64,000 nt of DNA, taken from the NCBI GenBank assembly GCA_963709655.1, contig CAVPXF010000004.1, forward strand, positions 484,055 to 548,054, given 5' to 3'. The stretch is from Roseiarcus sp963709655 (GTDB lineage: Bacteria; Pseudomonadota; Alphaproteobacteria; Rhizobiales; Beijerinckiaceae). Below are positions 15,966 through 27,138 of the stretch, piece by piece. The first letter of the stretch is position 1, and each line of letters opens with the position of its first letter. Made by a program: the position numbers and the translations under genes. The notes under the pieces are model-generated. The model ran no database searches. It saw only the letters and a list, made by a program, of their open reading frames with translations, and was not told the DNA's origin.

Positions 15966-16789
15966 ATGATCATTCGGCCGGCTATTCCATCGCCTTTCAG
16001 TGTTCGGTCGCCACGCCAATGCTGCTGATGCTCGAGGTTCACCCGTCCCGTGAAGCCGACCTTTTGACTCCCGATACGATCAGGGCGACCCCGAGCGCGC
16101 CGATGGACGGCTATATCGACATGTTCGGCAACCGGGTCACGCGGGTTGCCGCGCCCGCGGGCCCGACCGCGTTCGCGAGCGACTTCGCCATCCGCGACAG
16201 CGGATTGCCCGACGAGGTTCCGCAAGATCTGCCGCTGACCCCGGTCAAGGAGCTGCCAAGCGACGCGCTCGTCTTTCTGATGCCCAGCCGCTATTGCGAC
16301 AGCGACGCCTTGAGCAATTTCGCCTGGAGCCAGTTCGGCGGGATCGGGGGCGGAGCCCGGCTCGTCCGGAGGATTTGCGATTTCGTCCACGACCGCATCC
16401 GGTTCAACTATCAGCTCGCGAGTCCCTTTCGCACCGCCTCCGACGCGCTCGACAATGGCGTTGGGGTCTGCCGCGACTTTACCCATCTCGCGGTTGCGCT
16501 GTGCCGCGGGATGAATGTGCCGGCCCGCTATTGCACGGGCTATCTGGGCGATATCGGCGTGCCGCCAGACCCGGCGCCGATGGATTTTTCCGCCTGGTTC
16601 GAGGTTTTCCTGAACCGCAGATGGTATTCGTTCGACGCCCGCCACAACATCCCCCGCATCGGGCGCATCGTCATGGCGCGCGGCCGGGACGCCGCCGACG
16701 TCGCCATCTCGACCGCGTTCGGCAATGCCCCGCTCGACCGCTTCGAGGTGACGACCTACGAGGCGGCGAAGGCCGCGTTACGGGCGTGA
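15966..16789 (+). pseudogene. Transglutaminase-like protein (2), apparent frameshift in its first codons
   Basis: Second transglutaminase-fold protein. The main frame reads AGYSIAFQCSVATPMLLMLE, then DMFGNRVTRV, and the catalytic Cys in GVGVCRDFTHLAVAL, His in MDFSAWFEVFLNRRWYSFDARHN region, and Asp in SFDARHN. That frame has no ATG or GTG at the right place, only TTG 15911. ATG 15966 encodes MIIR, then shifts; adding one G to CGG at about 15975-15977 gives MIIRAGYSIAFQC, the exact N terminus expected for the family (about 274 residues). So one G appears lost. Alternatively translation begins at TTG 15911, overlapping gene 1 by four bases and adding a 23-residue unusual leader. Confidence 0.75.
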
Positions 16790-16928
16790 GGCGCCGATCC
16801 TGCCCCGTCTTGCGTGACGCCTCGCGCTCCCCGTGACGGCGGCGGCGGCGCGGACATCATCGCGCAGCATGCCGGACCGCGAATTGCCAAACTCCCGCTA
16901 AGCCTTTGAAATCGTTTGGACGCTGGAT

Positions 16929-16952
16929 TGAAAAAGCCCCGCCAGGGGGTTC
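16929..16952 (-). terminator. Possible terminator of ppk2
   Basis: On the minus strand AACCCC-CTGGC-GGGGCTT is followed by a run of T. It lies 115 bases beyond the ppk2 stop, in the right orientation. The stem is short, so confidence is moderate. Confidence 0.4.
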
Positions 16953-17067
16953 AACCCATTGAAAAGAAAGGGGTTCCACCCAAAAATCGCGGTCACGGGT
17001 CCGGGAGCGGCGCGGGGTCCATGCGGCGCCGCAATCGCCGAAGGGGGAGCCCGGACGCGACGCCCCG

Positions 17068-18108
17068 CTACTTCCGCCGCTTGGCCGGATGCATCGAGGT
17101 CTCGAGGATGTTCTCGGCCGCGCCGATGACGAGGGCGGAGGACCCGACGATCAGCGGGTCGGGACCGACGACCACATGGCGGTCTTTGCTGGGGTAGGGC
17201 AGCGACGACAGGAAGTGCTGCATGGCGTTGATCCGGGCGCGTTTCTTGTCGTCCGACTTGACGATGGTCCACGGGGCGTCGGCGGTGTCGGTGTTGAAGA
17301 ACATCGCCTCCTTGGCTTCGGTGTACTCGTCCCACTTGTCGAGCGAGGCTTTGTCGATCGGCGACAGTTTCCACTGCTTCAAGGGGTCGGTCTCGCGCGC
17401 TGCGAAGCGGCGGCGCTGCTCCTCGCGCGTCACGGAAAACCAGTATTTGTAGAGCCTGATCCCCGACCGCACCAGCATCCGCTCGAGTTCGGGACACTGG
17501 CGCATGAATTCGAGGTATTCGTTGGGCTTGCAGAAGCCCATGACGCGCTCGACCCCGGCGCGGTTGTACCAGGAGCGATCGAGGAACACCATTTCGCCGG
17601 CGGCCGGAAGGTTCTGGATGTAGCGTTGGAAGTACCACTGGGTGCGCTCGCGCTCGTTCGGTTTCTCCAGCGCCACGACACGCGCCCCGCGGGGATTGAG
17701 GTGCTCCATGAAGCGCTTGATCGTCCCGCCCTTGCCGGCGGCGTCGCGGCCCTCGAACAGCACCACGATCTTTTCTCCGGCCTCCTTGACCCAGTTCTGC
17801 GCCTTGAGCAGCTCGGCCTGGAGCGGCAGCATGCGCTCCAGGTAATGGGCTTCGGTGACCTTGGTCTTGTAGGGATAGTCGCCCGTCTCGAAGCCGCGCC
17901 GGATGGCGTCCGGATCGTGCCGCAGGGTCTGGACCTCGACCCTCTGGGGACGCTCCAGATCAGGCGCGGCCGCCGGGCTGGCGCGACGCCGGGGCAGGGG
18001 CGCGGTGACCACGATGGTGGTGGGCTGGAGCGCAGCCGATGGGTGGGATTGGCCGCCGACCGCCGCCCCCTCCTCGGCTTTGGCCGCGGACTTCATCTCG
18101 GTTTCCAT
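17068..18108 (-). CDS. ppk2: Polyphosphate kinase 2 (PPK2 class I)
   Basis: Polyphosphate:nucleoside phosphotransferase, using polyP to phosphorylate ADP or GDP, or the reverse. The 346-residue product has Walker A FEGRDAAGKGG, followed by TIKRFMEHLNPRGARVVAL, and Walker B with the lid FLDRSWYNRAGVERVMGF, both diagnostic. The order DPLKQWKLSPIDKASLDKWDEYT is typical of class I single-domain enzymes. The first 60 residues are a low-complexity Ala/Pro extension not needed for catalysis. ATG 18108 has GGGAGTGG upstream. Monocistronic on the minus strand, divergent from the PagL-like gene. Role in energy and stress storage is known for the family. Confidence 0.93.
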   Translation of the reverse strand: METEMKSAAKAEEGAAVGGQSHPSAALQPTTIVVTAPLPRRRASPAAAPDLERPQRVEVQTLRHDPDAIRRGFETGDYPYKTKVTEAHYLERMLPLQAELLKAQNWVKEAGEKIVVLFEGRDAAGKGGTIKRFMEHLNPRGARVVALEKPNERERTQWYFQRYIQNLPAAGEMVFLDRSWYNRAGVERVMGFCKPNEYLEFMRQCPELERMLVRSGIRLYKYWFSVTREEQRRRFAARETDPLKQWKLSPIDKASLDKWDEYTEAKEAMFFNTDTADAPWTIVKSDDKKRARINAMQHFLSSLPYPSKDRHVVVGPDPLIVGSSALVIGAAENILETSMHPAKRRK

Positions 18109-18367
18109 TGCCACTCCCACCCGCTTGCTCTCACGGCGCCGGCGCGGCCGGGGCCATCACCGTCCGGTATTCGCGACTTGCCGCGGCAGGTGTCAAGGCG
18201 ACGCAGCGCCGCGCCGCTCCGGATCGACGGGCCCCCCGCGTGGCGCCGATGTCACATGGGACGCCTAAATCGCTAAGCTCGAGTTGCGCGCCTCCCCGCG
18301 GCCTTGCCTCCGCTGCGCCGGGGCCGCTACAACGACACGGATGTGAGTCCAGGGGAGACTACCGACT

Positions 18368-19000
18368 GTGGGGTCCGGATTTGGCGCGGCACTGGTTTTG
18401 ACATGTGCTGCGCTCGGTGGGGCTTCCGCTCGGGCTGCGGATGTCGGTCCTCAGATGGGTGTGGAGACGGCGCAGCCGAGTGTAGAAGCCGAACCCTACG
18501 CCTGGGATCCCTTCGATGAGATCCGCGCTGGCGTCTTCGCCCACAATTGGATTCACGACGAAGCGGCGCCGGTCGATCTGTCCGTCGAGGCGTTGTCGGC
18601 GCCGATCGGGTTTCCGGGCTACAACATTCCTGGGATCGCCGGGAATCCCTGGATTTCGTGGTTTTTCCAGCCGCGCCTCAACCTCGGCGCGATGATCAAC
18701 ACCCGCGGCAGGACCAGCTACGCCTTCACCGGATTCAACTGGCGCATTCCAATCATTGGCAAGTTCTTTTTCGAGGGCGAATTTGGCGGCGCCGTCAACA
18801 ATTCGCCCGACTGGCCGGAGCCTGGGCGCGTGGACATGGGCTGTGCGCTGACATTCCGCGAATCTGGCGGGTTCGGATACCAGTTTTCGGAAAACTGGGA
18901 CATGATCGCCAGCATCGAGCATGTCTCCCACGCCTCCTTTTGCACCCACATCAATCCTGGGCTGACCCAGGTCGGCCTGCGGATCGGCTACAAATTCTAG
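18368..19000 (+). CDS. PagL-like lipid A 3-O-deacylase (acyloxyacyl hydrolase family)
   Basis: Outer-membrane beta-barrel protein of 210 residues. The GTG start (AGGGGAGA ten bases upstream) leads a signal peptide ending ARAADV. The C-terminal half has alternating strands, and near the end SIEHVSHASFC, then NPGLTQVGLRIGYKF with a terminal Phe, matching the PagL active site (His-x-Ser pair) and barrel end. PagL removes the 3-linked acyl chain from lipid A in the outer membrane, altering recognition and permeability. A strong terminator follows 125 bases downstream. Assignment by motif; activity is inferred. Confidence 0.75.
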   Translation: MGSGFGAALVLTCAALGGASARAADVGPQMGVETAQPSVEAEPYAWDPFDEIRAGVFAHNWIHDEAAPVDLSVEALSAPIGFPGYNIPGIAGNPWISWFFQPRLNLGAMINTRGRTSYAFTGFNWRIPIIGKFFFEGEFGGAVNNSPDWPEPGRVDMGCALTFRESGGFGYQFSENWDMIASIEHVSHASFCTHINPGLTQVGLRIGYKF

Positions 19001-19124
19001 CCCGCCATCAGGCGCGGCCGTTCGCCCTTCCCACCACGACGATTTTCGTCTATCGACAGGCCCGCTCATCAGGGCCGGGCGCCGCCCGGACTTCCGGCGC
19101 TTGCACCAAGGACGCATCGCGGCG

Positions 19125-19152
19125 AAGGCCACCCGCGAGGCGGCCTTTTTTT
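19125..19152 (+). terminator. Rho-independent terminator or attenuator ahead of carB
   Basis: AAGGCCACC-CGCGA-GGCGGCCTT forms a nine-base stem (one A-C mismatch) followed by TTTTT. It lies 125 bases beyond the PagL-like stop and 60 bases before the carB ATG. It probably ends the pagL transcript; if the carB promoter is upstream of it, it would act as an attenuator. Confidence 0.75.
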
Positions 19153-19211
19153 GTGCGCCCGAAAGAGCGGTTTGCGCCGCGATCCGGAAAGGCGCGCGCC
19201 AAGAGGACCGA

Positions 19212-22535
<3,324 letters not shown>

Positions 22536-22583
22536 CGGCGTCCGGAGGCGCCGCCGCGGGAAACTCTTTTTAGCGGGTATGGA

Positions 22584-23057
22584 ATGGAAAAGCTCCCGAT
22601 GACCGCCGCAGGCCATGCGGCGCTTGAAGCCGAGTTTCTTCGCCGGCAACAGGTCGAGCGGCCGCGCATCATCGCCGCGATCGCAGAGGCGCGATCGCAC
22701 GGCGATCTCTCCGAGAATGCCGAGTATCATTCGGCCAAGGAGGCGCAGTCGCACAACGAGGGCCGCATCGTCGAGCTCGAGGATCTGCTGCAGCGCGCCG
22801 AGGTGATCGACGTCACGAAGCTGAACGGGAAGACCATCAAGTTCGGCGCCACCGTGACCCTGATCGACGAGGACACCGAGGAGCAAAAGGTGTTCCAGAT
22901 CGTCGGCCAGAGCGAAGCCGACGTGAAATCGGGCAAGGTCTCGATCACCTCTCCGACGGGCCGGGCGCTGATCGGCAAATCGGCCGGCGACAGCGTCGAG
23001 GTCATCGCGCCGGGCGGCGCCAAGAGCTATGAAATCCTGAAGGTCGCCTTTATATAA
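22584..23057 (+). CDS. greA: Transcription elongation factor GreA
   Basis: Rescues backtracked RNA polymerase by stimulating transcript cleavage. The 157-residue protein has the N-terminal coiled-coil hairpin with the acidic tip GDLSENAEYHSAKEAQ (Asp and Glu required for cleavage) and the C-terminal FKBP-like domain containing TSPTGRALIGKSAGDSVEV. ATG 22584 gives the usual start MEKLPMT. It lies 48 bases after carB and is probably co-transcribed with it. Confidence 0.97.
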   Translation: MEKLPMTAAGHAALEAEFLRRQQVERPRIIAAIAEARSHGDLSENAEYHSAKEAQSHNEGRIVELEDLLQRAEVIDVTKLNGKTIKFGATVTLIDEDTEEQKVFQIVGQSEADVKSGKVSITSPTGRALIGKSAGDSVEVIAPGGAKSYEILKVAFI

Positions 23058-23119
23058 GGGGAAGCCCGCGTCGACGGCGCGCTTTCGCCCGAGCGCGGCG
23101 CCACGAAAGGATGCTTCCC

Positions 23120-23620
23120 ATGACGACCCGCGTCCTGACCCGCCGAGCCGCCTTGACGGCGGTCGGCGCCATTACGCTCGCGCCGATGGCCGCGCTCGCT
23201 CAGGCTCCCTTGAAGTTCCGCGCCGTGAAGGTGGATGTCGGACCCTTGCGCGAGAACGCCGGGGATCCGACCGCCGCCTGGGTCGCGGAGTCTCTGGCGC
23301 CGGCGCTCGCCCAATCTCTCGCGCCCTATCTCGCCCCGGGCGACCGCAACGGCGCGACGCTCATCGCCCGGATCGGCAACGTCTATCTCGGACCGAGCGG
23401 CGGCGGACCGAACCCGTGGGGCCGTGGCCAGGATACGATCGAGGGCGACCTCATCGTTCGCGGTCCGCGCGGCGTCGTTTCGGACGTTCCGCTCCGGGCG
23501 ATCGCCTCTTATTGGCCCAATGCGACCGACCAGGTCCTGTGGGAGCGGTGGAACCGCGACCGCGTCGATGCGCTGGCGCGGGCCTTCGCCGGCTGGACCC
23601 CGAGGCAGCTCGGGCTGTGA
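23120..23620 (+). CDS. Exported hypothetical protein
   Basis: I do not recognise a named family. The 166-residue product starts MTTRVLTRRAALTAVGAITL and continues APMAALAQ, a signal peptide with a twin-Arg pair that could be Sec or Tat. The mature part is a compact domain with LKFRAVKVDVGPLRENAGDP, ATLIARIGNVYLGPSGGG and a C-terminal helix WERWNRDRVDALARAFAGW. GAAAGGA lies eight bases before ATG 23120, which is why I prefer it over ATG 23111. It follows greA by 62 bases on the same strand. Probably periplasmic. Confidence 0.7.
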   Translation: MTTRVLTRRAALTAVGAITLAPMAALAQAPLKFRAVKVDVGPLRENAGDPTAAWVAESLAPALAQSLAPYLAPGDRNGATLIARIGNVYLGPSGGGPNPWGRGQDTIEGDLIVRGPRGVVSDVPLRAIASYWPNATDQVLWERWNRDRVDALARAFAGWTPRQLGL

Positions 23621-23775
23621 CCCGGTAACGAAAAGGACGCCTTCCCTCGCGGCGCTCTGATCGATCGCGTCGGCGTTCGGGTCGAACGCTTTCCACGTCA
23701 GATCGAGCGCGAACCTGACTTTGATCTGCCCAGCAGGGGCTTGTCCTGATGGCGGCTGCGCTCTAGACGGCGGCG

Positions 23776-24603
23776 ATGGTTGGCGCGGGCACCGACAAGA
23801 CGAAACCGCCGCTCGGGGGCGGCCCGGCGGTCATTCTGGTCAGGCCGCAGCTTGCGGTGAATATCGGCATGTGCGCGCGGGCGATGGCCAATTTCGGCCT
23901 CGACGACCTGCGCCTCGTCAATCCGCGCGAGGGCTGGCCGCGCAGCGACGACTACCGCAAGGTCGCCTATTCCGCGGCGGCCGGCGCAACCGCGCTTCTC
24001 GATGCGGCGCGCGTGTTCGACAGCGTCGGCGCAGCGGTCGCCGATTGCCATCGCGTCTACGCCGCGACCGCGCGCGAGCGCGGGCAGGCGAAGGCCGTCA
24101 TGACCCCGAGTGTCGCAATGGCCGCGACGTCCGCCGCGGCGGACGAAAAGCACGCCATTCTGTTCGGCCCGGAACGCACCGGCCTCGACAATGACGAGGT
24201 CGCGATCGCCGACGCTATCGTCACCTTTCCCTCGAGCCCCGCCTACGCCTCGCTCAATCTGGCGCAGGCGGTGCTCCTGTGCGGCTACGAATGGTTCAAG
24301 GCCGCGCACGGCGACGCCCCGCCGCCTTCGACCATTCCACGCGCGTCATCGCCGCCGGCGCAACGCGAGATGTTGCTCGCTTTCTTCGACTACCTCGAGG
24401 CGCGGCTCGACGAGAACGGCTTCTTCCGCCCGGCTGCCAAGAAGCCGGGGATGCGGCGCAACCTGCGCAACATCTTTCACCGAATGGAGCTCACTCAGCA
24501 GGACGTGCGCACGCTCTGGGGCGCGGTCGTCCGCCTCGCCGAGGGGCCGAGGATCGAAGTCCAGACGCGCAAGCGCGTCCGGCCGAAGACGACCGCGGAG
24601 TAG
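23776..24603 (+). CDS. trmJ: tRNA (cytidine/uridine-2'-O-)-methyltransferase TrmJ
   Basis: SPOUT-fold methyltransferase that 2'-O-methylates position 32 of certain tRNAs using S-adenosylmethionine. The 275-residue protein shows the three SpoU motifs: RPQLAVNIGMCARAMANFGL, ILFGPERTGLDNDE and SPAYASLNLAQAVLLCGYEW. The C-terminal extension (DENGFFRPAAKKPGMRRNLR) is typical of TrmJ rather than TrmL. ATG 23776 was chosen because the SPOUT domain begins about 20 residues later. It converges with the His-rich protein gene, with a hairpin between them. Confidence 0.9.
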   Translation: MVGAGTDKTKPPLGGGPAVILVRPQLAVNIGMCARAMANFGLDDLRLVNPREGWPRSDDYRKVAYSAAAGATALLDAARVFDSVGAAVADCHRVYAATARERGQAKAVMTPSVAMAATSAAADEKHAILFGPERTGLDNDEVAIADAIVTFPSSPAYASLNLAQAVLLCGYEWFKAAHGDAPPPSTIPRASSPPAQREMLLAFFDYLEARLDENGFFRPAAKKPGMRRNLRNIFHRMELTQQDVRTLWGAVVRLAEGPRIEVQTRKRVRPKTTAE

Positions 24604-24667
24604 GTCCGACCCGCTCTCGGCGAGGCGCACGGCCGTTCAGCGTCGCGCTTTTCTGTGCCGCTTCAAA

Positions 24668-24703
24668 CAAAAAGGCCTTCCGGACGCGTTCGCCCGGAAG
24701 GCC
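24668..24703 (-). terminator. Terminator of the His-rich gene
   Basis: GGCCTTCCGG and CCGGAAGGCC (24674-24683 and 24694-24703) form a perfect ten-base stem. On the minus strand it is followed by TTTTTG, so it ends transcripts of the His-rich gene. It may also slow those of trmJ coming the other way. Confidence 0.8.
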
Positions 24704-24794
24704 CATTCTCACCTTGTGCGACCCACGAGGCCGGCGGCGCGCCTCTACGGAGCGCCACTCGACGATGTGGGAATCCGCGTTAGCTCTTGGAGCG

Positions 24795-25019
24795 TTAGCT
24801 CTTCGGCGCTGCGGGCGCGGCCGGCGCCATTTCGTGGTGCATGTGATGCATGTGGTGGTGATGATAGTGATGGTGATGGTGATGGTGGTGGTGATGATGG
24901 TGCATGGGATGCTCCATCGGCGCGGCGGGAGCGCCGGCCGCGGGGGCGGCTTCCTGCGCGACGGCGTAGCCGGCGAGCCCGATGGTGAGCGCGGCGGCAA
25001 CGACAAGGCTCTTGATCAT
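24795..25019 (-). CDS. Small secreted poly-histidine protein
   Basis: A 74-residue exported protein: signal peptide MIKSLVVAAALTIGLAGYAV, then AQ, a short Ala/Pro linker, and a block of about 22 His broken by Tyr, Met and Glu, ending in Ala/Pro. AGGA lies nine bases before ATG 25019. Such His-rich tails bind Ni, Zn, Cu or Co. The likely role is periplasmic metal buffering or delivery, but no transporter or metalloregulator is adjacent. A strong terminator follows, so it is monocistronic. Confidence 0.75.
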   Translation of the reverse strand: MIKSLVVAAALTIGLAGYAVAQEAAPAAGAPAAPMEHPMHHHHHHHHHHHHYHHHHMHHMHHEMAPAAPAAPKS

Positions 25020-25213
25020 AGACAAAAATCCTCTCGACGAAGGGCCCAGCGGCCCACGCCGGCGAAATTGACGCAGTTCGCATGAACTCAAGATGAACCG
25101 GGGCTCGTCAGCGTGACTTCGGGCCCCTATCCGTGCTCAAGAGGCCCGGCGGCGCTCGAGAGGCCTGGCGGCGCGCGGCGCGCGAAAACTGGCGCGCGAA
25201 AGGAGCGACGAAC

Positions 25214-26101
25214 ATGGCGGTGAGCAGCATGACCGGCTTCGCCCGGGCGGCGGGCGCGAACGGGGCTTGGCGCTGGGCGTTCGAACTCAAGACCGTCAAC
25301 GCCAAGGGGCTCGACGTCCGCCTCAGGATGGCGCCGCCGTTCGACCGGGTCGAGGCCGAGGCGCGCCAGCGGCTCGGCAAGGCGCTGGCGCGAGGCACGT
25401 GCTTTGCGGCGCTTTCCGCCCAGCGCGAGGGCGGCGCGAGCGCGCCGCGCATCGACGAGGCGGCGCTCGCGGCGCTCGCCGCGGCCGCGCGCGCCGCCGC
25501 CGAAAGGGCCGGGCTCGCGCCGCCGACCATGGACGGCCTTCTGGCCGTGCGCGGCGTGGTGGAGATCGCCGAGGCCGAGGACGACGAGCCCGCCATCGCC
25601 GCCGCCTGCGCGGGGGCGCTGGCGAGCCTCGACGAGGCGCTCGTGGCGCTCGCCGCCGCCCGCCGCGCCGAGGGCGAGGCGCTGGGGAGGGTGATGCGCG
25701 AGCGGCTCGACGCCATCGAATCGCTGACGCTCGCCGCCGACGCCAATCCGGCGCGCAAGCCCGAGGCGATCCGGGGGCGGCTCGCCGAAAGCGTCGCGGC
25801 GCTGATCAACTCGGGCCGCGGCTTCGACGAGAACCGTCTGCATCAGGAGGCGATTCTCCTCGCCTCCAAGGCCGACATTCGCGAGGAGCTCGACCGGCTG
25901 AAGACCCATGTCGCGGCGGCGCGGGCGCTGATCGAGGAGGGCGGCGCGATCGGCCGCCGGCTCGACTTTCTCGCCCAGGAGCTTTCGCGCGAGGCGAGCA
26001 CGCTCTGCGCCAAGGCCAACGACGTGAGCCTCACCGCCCAGGGACTTGAACTCAGGGCGCAAATCGAGCAATTCCGCGAGCAGGTGCAAAACATCGAATG
26101 A
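25214..26101 (+). CDS. yicC: YicC/YloC-family endoribonuclease
   Basis: Conserved 295-residue protein of the YicC family, recently linked to RNA cleavage. The N terminus MAVSSMTGFARA, then the segment ELKTVNAKGLDVRLRM, and C-terminal residues RRLDFLAQELSREASTLCAK and ANDVSLTAQGLELR (His/Lys/Glu-rich core) are diagnostic. ATG 25214 has AGGAG eight bases upstream; the longer frame from 25133 is a non-coding extension. The stop overlaps the gmk ATG as ATGA, so the two are translationally coupled, the usual order in alphaproteobacteria. Confidence 0.92.
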   Translation: MAVSSMTGFARAAGANGAWRWAFELKTVNAKGLDVRLRMAPPFDRVEAEARQRLGKALARGTCFAALSAQREGGASAPRIDEAALAALAAAARAAAERAGLAPPTMDGLLAVRGVVEIAEAEDDEPAIAAACAGALASLDEALVALAAARRAEGEALGRVMRERLDAIESLTLAADANPARKPEAIRGRLAESVAALINSGRGFDENRLHQEAILLASKADIREELDRLKTHVAAARALIEEGGAIGRRLDFLAQELSREASTLCAKANDVSLTAQGLELRAQIEQFREQVQNIE

Positions 26102-26745
26102 GTCCCAAGACGATGACGCTCAGCCGCCGCGGCATGATCCTGATCCTGTCTTCGCCTTCGGGGGCGGGCAAGACGACGCTGACCCGTATGCTGATGCAGG
26201 ACAAGGCGCTCGACCTCACCCTGTCGGTGTCGGTGACGACGCGGCCGCGCCGCTCCTCGGAGGTCGACGGCATCCATTACCGCTTCGTCGACCGGCGCGA
26301 GTTCGACCACATGAAGGCGGAAGGCGACCTGCTCGAATGGGCCGAGGTGCACGGCAACGCCTACGGCACCCCGCGCGCGCCGGTCGACAAGGTGCTGGCC
26401 GAAGGCCGCGACATGCTGTTCGACATCGACTGGCAGGGCGCCGCCCAGGTGCGCGAGCGGCTCGGCGACGACGTCGTGTCGATCTTCGTCCTGCCGCCGT
26501 CGATGACGGAATTGCGCGCAAGGCTGGAACGGCGGGCCGAGGATTCGGCGACCACCATCGATCGGCGGCTCGAAGCCGCAAGGGCCGAGATCGAGCGCTG
26601 GCGGGCCTACCACTACGTGATCGTCAACGACGACCTGCAGCGCGCCTACCAGGACGTGCTGGCGATCGTCGCCGCCGAGCGGCTCAAGGTCCGGCGGGTG
26701 CAGGCGGGCGTCGAACCTTTCGTCGAGGGCCTGATGCGCGGGTAA
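26098..26745 (+). CDS. gmk: Guanylate kinase
   Basis: Phosphorylates GMP to GDP with ATP, an essential step of nucleotide metabolism. The 215-residue protein has the P-loop SSPSGAGKTTL, the GMP-binding region VTTRPRRSSEVDGIHYRF and the lid region ERRAEDSATTIDRRLEAA. It starts inside the yicC stop codon (ATGA). A terminator lies 14 bases after the stop, so the yicC-gmk operon ends here. Confidence 0.97.
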   Translation: MSPKTMTLSRRGMILILSSPSGAGKTTLTRMLMQDKALDLTLSVSVTTRPRRSSEVDGIHYRFVDRREFDHMKAEGDLLEWAEVHGNAYGTPRAPVDKVLAEGRDMLFDIDWQGAAQVRERLGDDVVSIFVLPPSMTELRARLERRAEDSATTIDRRLEAARAEIERWRAYHYVIVNDDLQRAYQDVLAIVAAERLKVRRVQAGVEPFVEGLMRG

Positions 26746-26758
26746 ACGTCCAAGCGGC

Positions 26759-26781
26759 AAAAGGCGACCTTGCGCCTTTTT
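26759..26781 (+). terminator. Terminator of yicC-gmk
   Basis: AAAAGGCG-ACCTTG-CGCCTTTT is a perfect eight-base stem followed by T, 14 bases beyond the gmk stop. Confidence 0.8.
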
Positions 26782-27138
26782 ATCGACCGGGGCCAACGAT
26801 TCCATGGGCTTGGACCCCCGCTTAACGACCGCTCGGGACGGCGCTCGACTGGCGCATTTTGCCTGATAATTTATGTTATTTTTTACGAATTCCCGAACTC
26901 TGGCGACAAAGCCATGGTCGGCGCCCGTTCGCGGTCACCGGGCGGGAGGGTGCAATCAGCCGACCGAGCGTTGCTTTCCGCAGCGTCGCCCCGTAATCCA
27001 AATCGCGCACTGTTGCGTGGCCATACTTGCGCGCTCTCCGTAGGCCGGATGAGATCTGCGCGGCCGCAGCGCGGAGTTCCGGACTCGGGCGTCGGGGCCA
27101 ACGCATGCTCGTGATAACGAACTAATAGGGGCGGGGCG
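26782..27138. other. Upstream region of autotransporter
   Basis: Noncoding stretch between gmk and the autotransporter. An AT-rich patch at about 26860-26895 (TGATAATTTATGTTATTTTT) stands out and may hold the promoter, leaving a leader of roughly 240 bases. No gene is supported. Confidence 0.45.
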
